Source of the DNA: Cellulomonas wangleii
GTDB lineage: Bacteria; Actinomycetota; Actinomycetes; Actinomycetales; Cellulomonadaceae
Length of the DNA: 64,000 nucleotides
Assembly (NCBI RefSeq): GCF_018388445.1
Contig: NZ_CP074405.1
Location: forward strand, 2,976,001-3,040,000
Direction of reading: 5' to 3'
Part shown: piece by piece, positions 44,013 through 52,149 of the stretch
How the letters are laid out: the number at the start of each line of letters is the position of its first letter
How positions within the stretch are numbered: the stretch's first letter is position 1
The notes under the pieces: generated by a model
What the model was told of the DNA's origin: nothing
The model's database searches: none
The model's input: the letters and a program-made list of their open reading frames with translations, nothing else
Position numbers and translations under genes: made by a program

Positions 44013-44712
44013 CAGCCTGCGTGCGGGCGGCGGCGAGCCGCGCACCGCACCGCGCACCCCGCGGAAGGGATCCGGTGTCCTGGTCATCGGGCTCGGACGG
44101 TTCGGGTCGGCCATCGCCGCGACCCTCGACCGGCTGGGGCAGGACGTGCTGGCGGTCGAGCGCAGCCCCGAGCTGGTCGCCCAGTGGGCGGGTCGCGTCC
44201 CGCTGGTCGAGGCCGACGCGGTCAACCCCGAGGCGCTCGAGCAGCTCGGCGCCCGGGAGTTCCCCGTGGCCGTGGTCGGCGTCGGCTCGTACCTCGAGGC
44301 GTCGGTGCTCATCACGGGCAACCTCGTCGACATCGGCGTGCCGCAGATCTGGGCCAAGGCCATCAGCTCCGAGCACGCGCGGATCCTGCAGCGCATCGGC
44401 GCGCACCACGTGGTCCTGCCGGAGGCCGACGCCGGGTCGCGCGTCGCGCACCTCGTCAGCGGCAGGATGCTCGACTACATCGAGGTCGAGGACGGGTTCA
44501 CGGTCGTCAAGATGCGCCCGCCCAAGGAGACGCAGGGCTTCACGCTGGCCCAGTCCCGCGTGCGCGAGCGCTACGGCGTCACCATCATCGGGGTGAAGTC
44601 CCCCGGCATCGACTTCCAGTACGCCACCCCCGAGACCCGCATCTCGGCGAACGACCTGGTCATCGTCGGCGGTCACGCCGACCTGCTCGAGCGGTTCGCC
44701 GCCCGGCCCTGA
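44005..44712 (+). CDS. TrkA/KtrA-type potassium uptake regulatory subunit
   Basis: A 235-residue cytosolic RCK protein: Rossmann motif VIGLGRFGSAIA (about residues 27-38) with the NAD-binding acidic residue in VER (about 52), followed by an RCK-C domain from about residue 150 (TLAQSRVRERYGVTIIGVK). A single RCK unit (not the double unit of E. coli TrkA) means it forms a KtrA/CeoB-like ring. The start is TTG 44005, inside the trkH end, preceded by GGAGGAG; the TTG start and overlap imply tight translational coupling. Confidence 0.93.
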   Translation: MADSLRAGGGEPRTAPRTPRKGSGVLVIGLGRFGSAIAATLDRLGQDVLAVERSPELVAQWAGRVPLVEADAVNPEALEQLGAREFPVAVVGVGSYLEASVLITGNLVDIGVPQIWAKAISSEHARILQRIGAHHVVLPEADAGSRVAHLVSGRMLDYIEVEDGFTVVKMRPPKETQGFTLAQSRVRERYGVTIIGVKSPGIDFQYATPETRISANDLVIVGGHADLLERFAARP

Positions 44713-44761
44713 CCCGCCCGCCCGCACGGCCCGCACGCCGCCCCTCGACCAGGAGACCACC

Positions 44762-45832
44762 ATGGCGAAGAAGAAGTCCGGCACGAAGGCCTCTGAGAAG
44801 TCGTCCGACGCCAAGGGCTCCGGGAAGCCCGAGGGCAAGGCGGGCCGCAAGGCGCGCAAGAAGGCCGACGAGAAGCTGCAGAAGGCGGCCCGCAAGGTCG
44901 AGAAGGCCGAGCGCAAGGCCGCCGAGGCCGAGCAGGAGGCCGCCGCACGCGCCGCCGTCGCCCGCGACGCAGCGGTCGAGGGCCTGACCGCCCAGCGGGA
45001 CACGGCGATCGAGCTGCTGCGTGCGCGTCCCGGGTTCGTCCTGACCGAGCTGGACACCGCCTCCACCCCGGGCTTCGAGGGGTCCCGGGCGCAGTGCAAG
45101 GGCGCGCTCGGCGCGATCGGCAGCGACCTCGCCGACCTGCAGGAGCGTCTCTACGCCCACGGACGCACCGGTGGCGACCGGTCGGTGCTGCTGGTGCTGC
45201 AGGGCCTGGACACGTCCGGCAAGGGCGGGATGGTGCGCCACGTGCTCGGCCAGGTGGACCCGCAGGGCGTCGCCCTGCACGCGTTCGGCGTCCCGACACC
45301 CGAGGAGGCCCGGCACCACTACCTGTGGCGCATCCGGCGGGCGCTGCCCCGGCCGGGGCGGATCGGCGTGTTCGACCGCTCCCACTACGAGGACGTGCTC
45401 GTGGCGCGCGTGGACGGGCTCGTCGCGCCCGAGGTCTGGGAGCGCCGGTACGACGAGATCAACCGGTTCGAGGCGCAGGCCGCTGCGGCCGGGACCACGG
45501 TCGTCAAGGTGCTGCTGTGGGTCTCCCCCGACGAGCAGCTCCGGCGGCTGCGCAAGCGGCTGGAGCGGCCCGACAAGCACTGGAAGTACTCGCCGTCGGA
45601 CGTCGACGCCCGGTCGCGGCGACCCGCGTACGAGGCGGCCTACCAGGACGTGCTCGACCGGACCAGCACGGACGCGGCCCCCTGGTACGTCGTGCCGGCC
45701 GACGACAAGTGGTACGCCCGGCTCGCGGTCAGCGCGCTGCTGCACCGGGCGCTCACGGACCTCGACCTCGGGTGGCCGGAGGCCGCGTTCGACGTCGCGG
45801 CGGAGATGGCCCGGCTCGACGCCACGCGCTGA
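44762..45832 (+). CDS. Polyphosphate kinase 2-family protein with Lys/Ala-rich N-terminal tail
   Basis: A 356-residue PPK2-family nucleotide kinase that transfers phosphate between polyphosphate and nucleotides. Walker A is LQGLDTSGKGGM (about residues 147-157), Walker B/lid VFDRSHYEDVLV (about 204-215) and the lid lysine/arginine region RLRKRLERPDKHWKYSP. The first ~70 residues are Lys/Ala/Glu-rich (KAARKVEKAERKAAEAEQEA), a likely charged helix or coiled coil not found in most PPK2 proteins. ADP versus AMP specificity cannot be fixed here. ATG 44762 has an AGGAG site. Confidence 0.9.
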   Translation: MAKKKSGTKASEKSSDAKGSGKPEGKAGRKARKKADEKLQKAARKVEKAERKAAEAEQEAAARAAVARDAAVEGLTAQRDTAIELLRARPGFVLTELDTASTPGFEGSRAQCKGALGAIGSDLADLQERLYAHGRTGGDRSVLLVLQGLDTSGKGGMVRHVLGQVDPQGVALHAFGVPTPEEARHHYLWRIRRALPRPGRIGVFDRSHYEDVLVARVDGLVAPEVWERRYDEINRFEAQAAAAGTTVVKVLLWVSPDEQLRRLRKRLERPDKHWKYSPSDVDARSRRPAYEAAYQDVLDRTSTDAAPWYVVPADDKWYARLAVSALLHRALTDLDLGWPEAAFDVAAEMARLDATR

Positions 45833-45840
45833 CGCAGGAC

Positions 45841-45865
45841 GCGCGCCCGGGCGACCCGGGCGCGC
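45841..45865. terminator. Stem-loop after the PPK2 gene
   Basis: GCGCGCCCGGG (45841-45851) and CCCGGGCGCGC (45855-45865) form an 11-bp perfect stem with a CGA loop between convergent genes. Confidence 0.65.
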
Positions 45866-45880
45866 TGCCGGTGCGTGCGG

Positions 45881-46291
45881 TCAGGATCCCGCGGAGGGCC
45901 GCCGCTGACGGGGCAGCGCGCCGTGCGGCAGCACCCGCAGGTCGGTGGGGGTGCCGGCACCGGGCGGCACCGGCGCGGGACCGTCGTGGCCGGGGCCGAG
46001 CGGGTGGGCCGTCCCGGTCCCGGCGACCGCCTGGTGGCCTGCACCCGTCCGCGGCTGCGGCGCGCGGCGCTGGGTCGGCACGAGGGGTGCGCGAGCCGCC
46101 GGACCGACGTCCGGGGCCTGCACCCGGCGGGGCCGGTGCAGGTGGACCACGGCGGTCGTCCCGGCCGCGGCCAGCAGGAGCGCACCGGGCAGGAGGTGGC
46201 CGCCGGCGCTGAGCAGGGCGCCAGCGGTGACGAGCGCGAGGCCGGCGGCGAGGCGAGCGGTCGGCAGGGTGCTGCGGAGGTAGATGTGCAT
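45881..46291 (-). CDS. Small membrane protein with Pro/Arg-rich tail, unknown
   Basis: A 136-residue protein. Two hydrophobic helices (about residues 11-29 and 31-50) are followed by HLHRPRRVQAPDV and an 80-residue Pro/Gly/Ala/Arg-rich disordered tail. I do not recognise a family. ATG 46291 has an AAGGAAG ribosome site, which supports a real gene. It lies just downstream of the repeat-protein gene in the same direction (72-bp gap), so they may be co-transcribed. Confidence 0.6.
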   Translation of the reverse strand: MHIYLRSTLPTARLAAGLALVTAGALLSAGGHLLPGALLLAAAGTTAVVHLHRPRRVQAPDVGPAARAPLVPTQRRAPQPRTGAGHQAVAGTGTAHPLGPGHDGPAPVPPGAGTPTDLRVLPHGALPRQRRPSAGS

Positions 46292-46363
46292 GATCGACTT
46301 CCTTGCCTGGAGAACCGGGACGCCACGGGGGCGTCGGACGTCGCGCGCGGCGCGTCCGTCCGG

Positions 46364-47599
46364 TCAGGCAGGGATCGGCAGGACGTCGCGCTCGGGATCG
46401 GTCGGCGGCACGTCGGACGACGGGGACGTCGTCACGCGTGCGGGGACGACCGGTCGCAGGCCGGGCACCGGACCGCCGGTGGGGCCGGCACGCGGCGTGA
46501 CGGCACCGGCGCCGGGGGTGCCGCCCCGGGTCGCGAGCGCCACCGGCGCGGGAGTCGTGGGCCGCTGGACCAGCACGGTCGGGACCGTGGGCGTCGTCGC
46601 GAGCGCGACCTGGCCGTGCGAGACGTGCGGCGTCGCCGTGACGACCGCCGGGGCCTCGGGCTGCGGGCCGACCGGCCCGGGTGCCGTGGGCCAGGGCGTC
46701 CGCAGGCCGGGTGACGTCGCGGTCGCCGGGGCGGGCGCGACGTCGTCGATGAGCGCCGCCGTGGTGCCGACGCTCGACGCGTCCGGCGACGGCACCGAGG
46801 GCTCGGGGCGCACCAGGGTCGCGGGACCCTGCTCGCGCGCGGAGGTGCTCAGCTCGCGCATCAGCCGGGCGGCGGCGTCCACCGCCGTGACCTCGTCAAG
46901 GGTCGCGACCACGACGACGGGGTCCAGGACGGCACGGTCGGTCGGGACGAGGGTGACCGTGGCAGGCAGCGCCGGGTCGGGGCGCAGCACAGCGGTCTCC
47001 CGGTCGATGCCGGCGACGGGTCGCACGTCCTCGAGGCCCTGGTCACCGGTCGCGGGCGGCGCGCTCCCCTCCGTCGCCGGCTCCACGGGCGGGTCGTCCA
47101 CCGACGGCGCGGGGTCGACGGGCGCGGGGTCCACGGGCGTCGGGTCCACAGGCGCCGGGTCCACGGGCGTCGGGTCCACGGGCGTCGGGTCCACCGGGGT
47201 CGGGTCCACCGGGGTCGGGTCCACCGGGGTCGGGTCCACGGGCGCCGGGTCCGGGGGCTCGACGGCCTCCGGCGGCACGGCGGATCCGTCCGGGACCGTC
47301 GACTCCGCAGGGACCGTCGACCCGTCCGGGACCGTCGGCTCGTCCTGGCCCGACGGCTCCGCCGGGACGCCGGGATCCCCCGTGCCGGCGTGCTCGACGG
47401 CGGTGCCTCCCAGCGCAGCGACGGTGTCCGTCACCCGTGAGACCGCCACGGCCGGCAGGGCTCGGGCGTCCCCGGGGGTCCGGGCGTGGGCGGCGTCCCC
47501 CGCGGCGACCTGGATCAGGACCAGCAGCAGACCGCCCAGCGCAGCGAGCAGGACGCGGAGGACCCACGTCTCCGCTCTCCCGCGTCGCTGCGTGTCCAT
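46364..47599 (-). CDS. Exported Pro/Thr/Asp-rich protein with PVDPT repeats, unknown
   Basis: A 411-residue protein with a signal-type helix near the N-terminus (LRVLLAALGGLLLVLIQVAAG, about residues 14-34) and no other recognisable domain. Residues ~118-165 are nine tandem PVDPT/PVDPA units encoded by an in-frame 15-bp repeat, flanked by Pro/Glu/Val-rich stretches. The remaining ~240 residues are low-complexity Ala/Pro/Thr/Val, resembling a cell-wall-spanning or mucin-like segment. There is no LPXTG motif. ATG 47599 has a GGAGGG site; CATACT (47642-47647) is a likely -10 box. Confidence 0.65.
   Translation of the reverse strand: MDTQRRGRAETWVLRVLLAALGGLLLVLIQVAAGDAAHARTPGDARALPAVAVSRVTDTVAALGGTAVEHAGTGDPGVPAEPSGQDEPTVPDGSTVPAESTVPDGSAVPPEAVEPPDPAPVDPTPVDPTPVDPTPVDPTPVDPTPVDPAPVDPTPVDPAPVDPAPSVDDPPVEPATEGSAPPATGDQGLEDVRPVAGIDRETAVLRPDPALPATVTLVPTDRAVLDPVVVVATLDEVTAVDAAARLMRELSTSAREQGPATLVRPEPSVPSPDASSVGTTAALIDDVAPAPATATSPGLRTPWPTAPGPVGPQPEAPAVVTATPHVSHGQVALATTPTVPTVLVQRPTTPAPVALATRGGTPGAGAVTPRAGPTGGPVPGLRPVVPARVTTSPSSDVPPTDPERDVLPIPA
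47111..47245. repeat. Nine-copy 15-bp coding tandem repeat (PVDPT/PVDPA)
   Basis: Nine adjacent 15-bp units of the type CGGGTCCACGGGCGT, each encoding five residues on the minus strand, plus a degenerate tenth. Copies 6-8 (47186-47230) are identical, which indicates recent expansion. Confidence 0.95.
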
Positions 47600-47834
47600 G
47601 CCGAGCCCTCCCCGGTGCGCGCACCGACGCACGTCCTGGACAGTATGCGACCTGAACCACCCGAATCACCATCTTTCACCCACCCCCACCGCCGGTCGCG
47701 CGGACGGGTCCGGCAGCGGCCGGGCGCCCGCGGCGGCACCTTCGGGCCGGTCGCTGTCTCCACCGGTCGGGCCGGCCGGCCGGGCCGCACGGCGCGACCG
47801 GTGCCGTGCAGGTGTCGCGACGCCGCCCTTCGGG

Positions 47835-47840
47835 CAGGAT
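47835..47840 (+). promoter_or_regulatory. Candidate -10 box for the membrane protein at 47847
   Basis: CAGGAT, then CGGCGC, then GTG 47847, with no other ribosome-binding site. The spacing matches the other leaderless-type genes. Confidence 0.4.
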
Positions 47841-47846
47841 CGGCGC

Positions 47847-48770
47847 GTGCGGAGACGGCCGGGCCTCGTGGCGGTGCTCGTCGTGCTCGTGCTCCTGTCG
47901 ACGCCGGTCGCGCTCGTCGGCGTCTGGGCACGCACCACGCTGCTCGACACGGACGACTGGCTCCGGCTGGTCGAGCCCCTCGCCGACGATGCCCGGCTGC
48001 AGGGTGCGGTGGCCGACCGGGTCGCCGGCGGGGTCACCGCGGCGCTCCCGCTGGACGACGTCGTCGGCCTGCTGCCCGGGACCCTGGGGGACGACGCCGC
48101 CGCGGGCGTCGAGCAGCGGGTGGCGGGCGTCGTCCGGGAGCGGTCCCTGGACGCGGTGGGGTCCGACGGGTTCGCCGCCGCGTGGGCGAGCGCGAACCGC
48201 ACGTTCCACGGCCAGCTGGTCGGCACGCTGCGCGGGGGCCCCGGGGCGGCGGCCCAGGTCGACGCGCAGGGACGGCTCACCCTGGACCTGACCGGCCTGG
48301 CCGACACGGTGCGCGGTGCGGTCGTGGCCGTCGGGGTACCGGACAGGCTCGTGCCGCACGTCACCGTCGTCGTCCCGGTCCTCGACGGCGGGACGACCGC
48401 CCGGCTGCAGCAGACCGTCGGCACGGCGGAGCGCGCCGCCGGGTGGGCCCCGTGGGTCGCCGTCGCGGCCGCCGTGGGTGCCGTGGCGCTGGCCCGACGC
48501 CGGGCCCGGGCCGCCGCGTGGGTCGCCGGCGCGGTGGTGCTCGGCGCGCTCGTGGTGCTGGTGGGCGTGCGCGTGGTGCGGGCGGGGGTGCTGGCGGGTC
48601 CCGCCGCGGCGTTCCTCGGTGACCCGGCCGTCGCACTCGTCGCCGACCATGTCGCCGCCGGGCTCGTGACGACGACGTGGTGGGTCGGCGGCGCCGGCCT
48701 GGCGGTGCTCGTCGGCGCCGCGCTGGCGGACGCCGTGACCCGGCGCCCGGCTCGCGTCAGGGGTGACTGA
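47847..48770 (+). CDS. Polytopic membrane protein with large extracytoplasmic domain, unknown
   Basis: A 307-residue protein: N-terminal helix LVAVLVVLVLLSTPVALVGVWA (about residues 7-28), an extracytoplasmic domain of about 170 residues beginning RTTLLDTDDWLRLVEPLADDARLQGAVADRV, then three C-terminal helices (about 206-222, 230-250, 278-298). The layout, with the TLLDTDDW start, resembles a common uncharacterised actinobacterial membrane protein family. No catalytic motif is seen. Starts with GTG 47847. It overlaps the predicted 34-residue gene on the other strand by 14 bp. Confidence 0.75.
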   Translation: MRRRPGLVAVLVVLVLLSTPVALVGVWARTTLLDTDDWLRLVEPLADDARLQGAVADRVAGGVTAALPLDDVVGLLPGTLGDDAAAGVEQRVAGVVRERSLDAVGSDGFAAAWASANRTFHGQLVGTLRGGPGAAAQVDAQGRLTLDLTGLADTVRGAVVAVGVPDRLVPHVTVVVPVLDGGTTARLQQTVGTAERAAGWAPWVAVAAAVGAVALARRRARAAAWVAGAVVLGALVVLVGVRVVRAGVLAGPAAAFLGDPAVALVADHVAAGLVTTTWWVGGAGLAVLVGAALADAVTRRPARVRGD

Positions 48771-48861
48771 GCACCGCGTCGACGATCACGATGAGCATGG
48801 CGCCCGTGGTGGCCAGGAGGGCGCGCAGCGCCCAGACCAGCGTGCGTGAGTGCGTCCGCAC
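48757..48861 (-). CDS. Predicted 34-residue single-TM peptide
   Basis: GTG 48861 opens a 34-codon frame, MRTHSRTLVWALRALLA, then TTGAMLIVIVDAVLSHP. It has a basic N-terminus, one hydrophobic helix (about residues 8-30) and a short outside tail. An AAGGGAG sequence lies 6-12 nt upstream. It overlaps the convergent membrane-protein gene by 14 bp. It is too short for confidence; it could be a regulatory or toxin-like small membrane peptide, or chance. Confidence 0.35.
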   Translation of the reverse strand: MRTHSRTLVWALRALLATTGAMLIVIVDAVLSHP

Positions 48862-48880
48862 GACGACGCTCCCTTCTGCG

Positions 48881-48920
48881 CGTCACCGTTGACGCGCCCA
48901 GCACGTCACCGTTGACGCGC
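48881..48920. repeat. Pair of 17-bp direct repeats, possible operator
   Basis: CGTCACCGTTGACGCGC occurs at 48881-48897 and again at 48904-48920 (23-bp period). Each contains the near-palindrome GTCACCGTTGAC (10/12) and a TTGACG hexamer. From the second TTGACG a 16-bp spacer leads to TACGTC (48934-48939), so the pair may overlap a plus-strand promoter. Confidence 0.6.
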
Positions 48921-49130
48921 GTTCCTCCGACCGTACGTCGCGTCCCGGGCCCGCGCATCGGCAGGTCGGGTGACGTCGCACGTCAGAGGGCGAGGACGAG
49001 GCCGAGGCCGAGTCGGACGGCGGGCCTCCGGACGGACGACGCAGGCTCTGGACACCCCGCCCCGGGGTGCGAGACCGTTCGCACGTTCCCCCACCGGTCC
49101 GGCAGCGCCGTGCCACGACGAGGAGTCCTC

Positions 49131-49763
49131 ATGCGGATCGCCAGCACCGCCGCCAGGGTGGCCACGGTGGCTCTCCTGACTCTCACGCTGGTGGCCTGCG
49201 GTGCAGACTCCCCCGGCACCCGGGCGACCAGCACCCCGGAAGGCCCGGAAGACGGGCGAGGCGCCACGGCACCGGACGCCACAGCGGTCGGCGATGACGC
49301 AGCGTCCGGGGAGGACGCAACGGGCCGGGTGGGAGCGGAGGGCGACTTCGCCGCGGTGCTCCACGAGTACCGGGCGACGATGGACGTCCTGACACTCCCC
49401 GCCGGGGTCACCCTGCCCGAGCCCGTGGACCCCGGGCCCGAGGAGCTTCCCGGTGCCACGTCCGCGGACGGCACGGACGAGCCCGGCCGCTTCGCCGCCG
49501 GCGCGTACGAGCCCGGCTACGGCATGACCGTCGCGCACAGGGGGTGGTTCTGCGCCTGGGAGCGGGAGTGGCTCGCCCAGCGGGGCGTCGACCCCGCGGC
49601 GGAGGCCGCGGCGCTCGCGACGCTGGAGACGATGCCCGCGACCGAGACCTGGGCCCGGTTCATGGACGAGACGACCCAGGAGAGCATCCGCGTGAACCTC
49701 GCGAAGGCCGCGGCGGGCGACCCGACGGGCGTCCAGGCCGACGTCGACAGGAACTGCCGATGA
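49131..49763 (+). CDS. Lipoprotein of unknown function
   Basis: A 210-residue exported protein with signal peptide and lipobox LVACGA (Cys near residue 23), then a Thr/Ala/Gly/Asp-rich linker of about 50 residues and a globular domain (FAAVLHEYRATMDVLTLPAG, MTVAHRGWFCAWEREWLAQRG) ending in VDRNCR. Two cysteines in the mature domain could form a disulfide. I do not recognise the family. ATG 49131 has a GAGGAG site. Its stop overlaps the next gene (ATGA); three genes are coupled here. Confidence 0.7.
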   Translation: MRIASTAARVATVALLTLTLVACGADSPGTRATSTPEGPEDGRGATAPDATAVGDDAASGEDATGRVGAEGDFAAVLHEYRATMDVLTLPAGVTLPEPVDPGPEELPGATSADGTDEPGRFAAGAYEPGYGMTVAHRGWFCAWEREWLAQRGVDPAAEAAALATLETMPATETWARFMDETTQESIRVNLAKAAAGDPTGVQADVDRNCR

Positions 49764-50038
49764 CGAACGGCGGGGTCCTCGCCGAGCGGCTCGCCCGCGC
49801 CGCCGCGGACGCCGACGCGCGAGCCGGCACGGACTACGTGACGTTCACCGACCCCCGCCCGGCGTTCGAGGGCAAGGGCATCTGCGGGTCGCCGGAGAAC
49901 ATCCACGCGGGCGTGCTGACGCCGACGGACGGCGACATGCTCGCCATCGGGTCGCAGCAGTCCTTCCACCCCAAGGCCGAGGGTTACCTCGACTTCGCGT
50001 GGGCGATGAACCTGACGCTCAACCCACCGGTACCGTGA
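49760..50038 (+). CDS. SGNH-hydrolase C-terminal fragment
   Basis: A 92-residue protein that matches only the last quarter of an SGNH/GDSL hydrolase: FTDPRPAFEGKGICGSPENIH and the block V motif SQQSFHPKAEGYLDFAWAM with the catalytic His (and Asp-equivalent position absent from the usual DxxH spacing). Block I (GDS) with the catalytic serine, block II Gly and block III Asn are missing, and the upstream frame does not contain them. There is no signal peptide. It is translated by coupling to the upstream lipoprotein gene and overlaps the next gene. Probably a gene remnant that is still read, or a domain that needs a partner. Confidence 0.65.
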   Translation: MTNGGVLAERLARAAADADARAGTDYVTFTDPRPAFEGKGICGSPENIHAGVLTPTDGDMLAIGSQQSFHPKAEGYLDFAWAMNLTLNPPVP

Positions 50039-50523
50039 GTGGTCGACTGCGCACCATCGCCCTGGCTGTCGTCCTCTCCCTGGCCGGGACGACCGGGGGA
50101 TGCGCACCGGGACGCGACCGCGAGGGCGAGGCCCGCGACGCCGCGCTCGACCGCGTCCGCTACCTGCGGTCGCTCCTGGGGGAGCTCCTGGAGGACGCGG
50201 GCCCGCTCCCGGACGAGGAGTTCGAGGCCTTCGTCACCACGGAGGTCGGCGACCGCTTCGAGGGATCGCTCGACCCGACCGGCTTCCACGACGGCCGGGC
50301 GACCTGGCGAGGTGCCGCGCTCGGCTCGGTCGCGGGACCGCTGAAGTCCCAGGTCGCCGCAGCCGCGTGCTTCGACGTCGAGATCGAACGGGGGACAGCG
50401 ACGGTGACGTTCGACGACGCACCGTGCTCCGAGCAGGTTCGACGAACGCTCGGTGTCACTGGCAACGAGGACAACGTCGTCGGCGTCGACCTCCTGCCCA
50501 CGGTCGACGACCCCACGCCATGA
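50035..50523 (+). CDS. Lipoprotein-like exported protein, unknown
   Basis: A 162-residue protein with a signal peptide (LRTIALAVVLSLAGTTGGC) whose Cys near residue 23 gives a weak lipobox TTGGC. The mature part (EARDAALDRVRYLRSLLGELLEDAGPLPDEEFEAFV, split into two helices) ends in a beta-rich domain with a Cys pair (AACFDVE, APCSEQV). Family not recognised. GTG 50035 overlaps the stop of the SGNH fragment (GTGA). Third gene of the coupled trio. Confidence 0.65.
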   Translation: MSGRLRTIALAVVLSLAGTTGGCAPGRDREGEARDAALDRVRYLRSLLGELLEDAGPLPDEEFEAFVTTEVGDRFEGSLDPTGFHDGRATWRGAALGSVAGPLKSQVAAAACFDVEIERGTATVTFDDAPCSEQVRRTLGVTGNEDNVVGVDLLPTVDDPTP

Positions 50524-50562
50524 CCGGCGGGCTCACGACCCCGGCGAGCCGCCGCTGACGGG

Positions 50563-50601
50563 CGAGGGCGGGCACCGGCCCAGGGCCGGTGCCCGCCCTC
50601 G
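50563..50601. terminator. Very long perfect hairpin after araA
   Basis: Arms 50563-50581 and 50583-50601 are perfectly complementary over 19 nt around a single A, leaving an 18-bp stem with a 3-nt loop in practice. It separates the lipoprotein gene (plus) and the araBDA operon (minus), which converge. Confidence 0.75.
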
Positions 50602-50615
50602 TCGTGCGTGACGCG

Positions 50616-52124
50616 TCAGAGGCCCTGGGCGACCCGGTAGTACACCTGGTTCCACCGCACCTGGTCGGCGAAGCCGCGACGGGTCGTGGACTCGTCGATG
50701 ACGAGCAGCTCGGTGCGGGCCAGCTCGGCGAAGATCTCCCACGCCTCGATGCCCACGGCCGTGCTCAGCACGGTGTGGTGCGCGCCGCCGGCGGTCAGCC
50801 AGCACTCGGACGACGTGGTGAAGTCCGGGCGGGGCTCCCACACGGCACGCGCGACCGGCAGGTTCGGCAGGTCGGCCGTCGGCGGGACGATGTCCACGAC
50901 GTTCGCCGTGAGGCGGAACCGCTCGCGCATGTCGGCCATCGACACGACGACACCGGGACCGGAGTCGGCGTTGAAGACCATGCGGACCGGGTCCTCCTTG
51001 CCGCCGATGCCCAGCGGGTGGATCTCCACGCGGGGCTTCGACGTCGTGAGGGTCGGGCAGATCTCGAGCATGTGCGCGCCGAGGATCTTCTCCGCACCGG
51101 GCGTGAGGTCGTAGGTGTAGTCCTCCATGAGCGAGGCACCGCCGGGCAGCCCGGCGCCCATCACCTTGGCGACGCGCACGAGGACGGCCGTCTTCCAGTC
51201 GCCCTCGGCGCCGAACCCGTAGCCCTTGGCCATGAGCCGCTGCACGGCCAGGCCGGGCAGCTGGCGCAGGTCGCCCAGGTCCTCGAAGTTCGTCGTGAAC
51301 GCCATGGCGCCGCGCTCGGTGAGGAAGCGCTCGAGCGCGATCTCCTGGCGGGCGGCGTAGCGCAGCGACTCGTGACGGTCGCCGCCGCGGCGCAGCTCGG
51401 GGACGACGTCGTACAGGTCCTCGTACTCCGCGACGAGCGCGTCGACGCTCGCGTCGTCGACGGCCTCGACCGCGGCGACCAGGTCGTTGACGCCCCAGGT
51501 GTTCACGGAGACACCGAGCCGGATCTCCGCCTCGGTCTTGTCGCCCTCGGTGACGGCGACGTTGCGCATGTTGTCGCCGAAGCGCACGAGGCGCAGGTCC
51601 TGCGCGGCCTGCCAGCCGGCGGCGGCGCGCACCCAGGTGCCGATGCGTGCGGTGACGGCCGGGTTCGACACGTGGCCGGACACGGTGGTGCGGGCGACGC
51701 CCAGGCGCGTGGCGATGTACGCGTACTCGCGGTCGCCGTGCGCGGCCTGGTTGAGGTTCATGAAGTCCATGTCGATGCTGTCCCACGGCAGCTCGACGTT
51801 GGCCTGCGTGTGCAGGTGCAGCAGCGGCTTGCGCAGCAGGTCCAGGCCCGTGATCCACATCTTGGCGGGGCTGAACGTGTGCATCCACGTGATGACGCCC
51901 AGCACCTTGTCGTCGCTGTTGGCGTCGAGCACCGCGCGGCGGATGGCGTCCGAGTCCTTGAGGACCGGCTTCCAGACGACCTTCGCCGGGACGTCGCCGG
52001 ACGCGTCGAGCGCCGCGGCGACCTCCTGCGACTGCTCGGCGACCTGGCGCAGCGTCTCCTCGCCGTACAGGTCCTGCGAGCCGGTGAGGAACCAGATCTC
52101 CTGGTCGGGGTATGCCTTGCTCAT
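50616..52124 (-). CDS. araA: L-arabinose isomerase
   Basis: AraA (502 residues) isomerises L-arabinose to L-ribulose. The family N-terminus ([17 protein letters not shown]) and the central [22 protein letters not shown], and [12 protein letters not shown] segments are present; the metal-binding Glu residues fall in TNFEDLGD and MLEICP regions by family alignment. Length is normal (about 500). ATG 52124 has a GGAGGA site, 25 bp after araD. Third gene of the ara operon. Confidence 0.98.
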   Translation of the reverse strand: MSKAYPDQEIWFLTGSQDLYGEETLRQVAEQSQEVAAALDASGDVPAKVVWKPVLKDSDAIRRAVLDANSDDKVLGVITWMHTFSPAKMWITGLDLLRKPLLHLHTQANVELPWDSIDMDFMNLNQAAHGDREYAYIATRLGVARTTVSGHVSNPAVTARIGTWVRAAAGWQAAQDLRLVRFGDNMRNVAVTEGDKTEAEIRLGVSVNTWGVNDLVAAVEAVDDASVDALVAEYEDLYDVVPELRRGGDRHESLRYAARQEIALERFLTERGAMAFTTNFEDLGDLRQLPGLAVQRLMAKGYGFGAEGDWKTAVLVRVAKVMGAGLPGGASLMEDYTYDLTPGAEKILGAHMLEICPTLTTSKPRVEIHPLGIGGKEDPVRMVFNADSGPGVVVSMADMRERFRLTANVVDIVPPTADLPNLPVARAVWEPRPDFTTSSECWLTAGGAHHTVLSTAVGIEAWEIFAELARTELLVIDESTTRRGFADQVRWNQVYYRVAQGL

Positions 52125-52149
52125 CGTGCATCTCCTCCGTGGGCCGGCA

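Noticed and set aside
47111..47245. CRISPR-like array
   Set aside because: Contiguous 15-bp coding units inside an open frame, no spacers.
49544..49759. N-terminal extension of the SGNH fragment in the same frame
   Set aside because: The frame is open but the translation is Arg/Gly/Asp-rich shadow sequence of the lipoprotein gene and lacks any GDS block.
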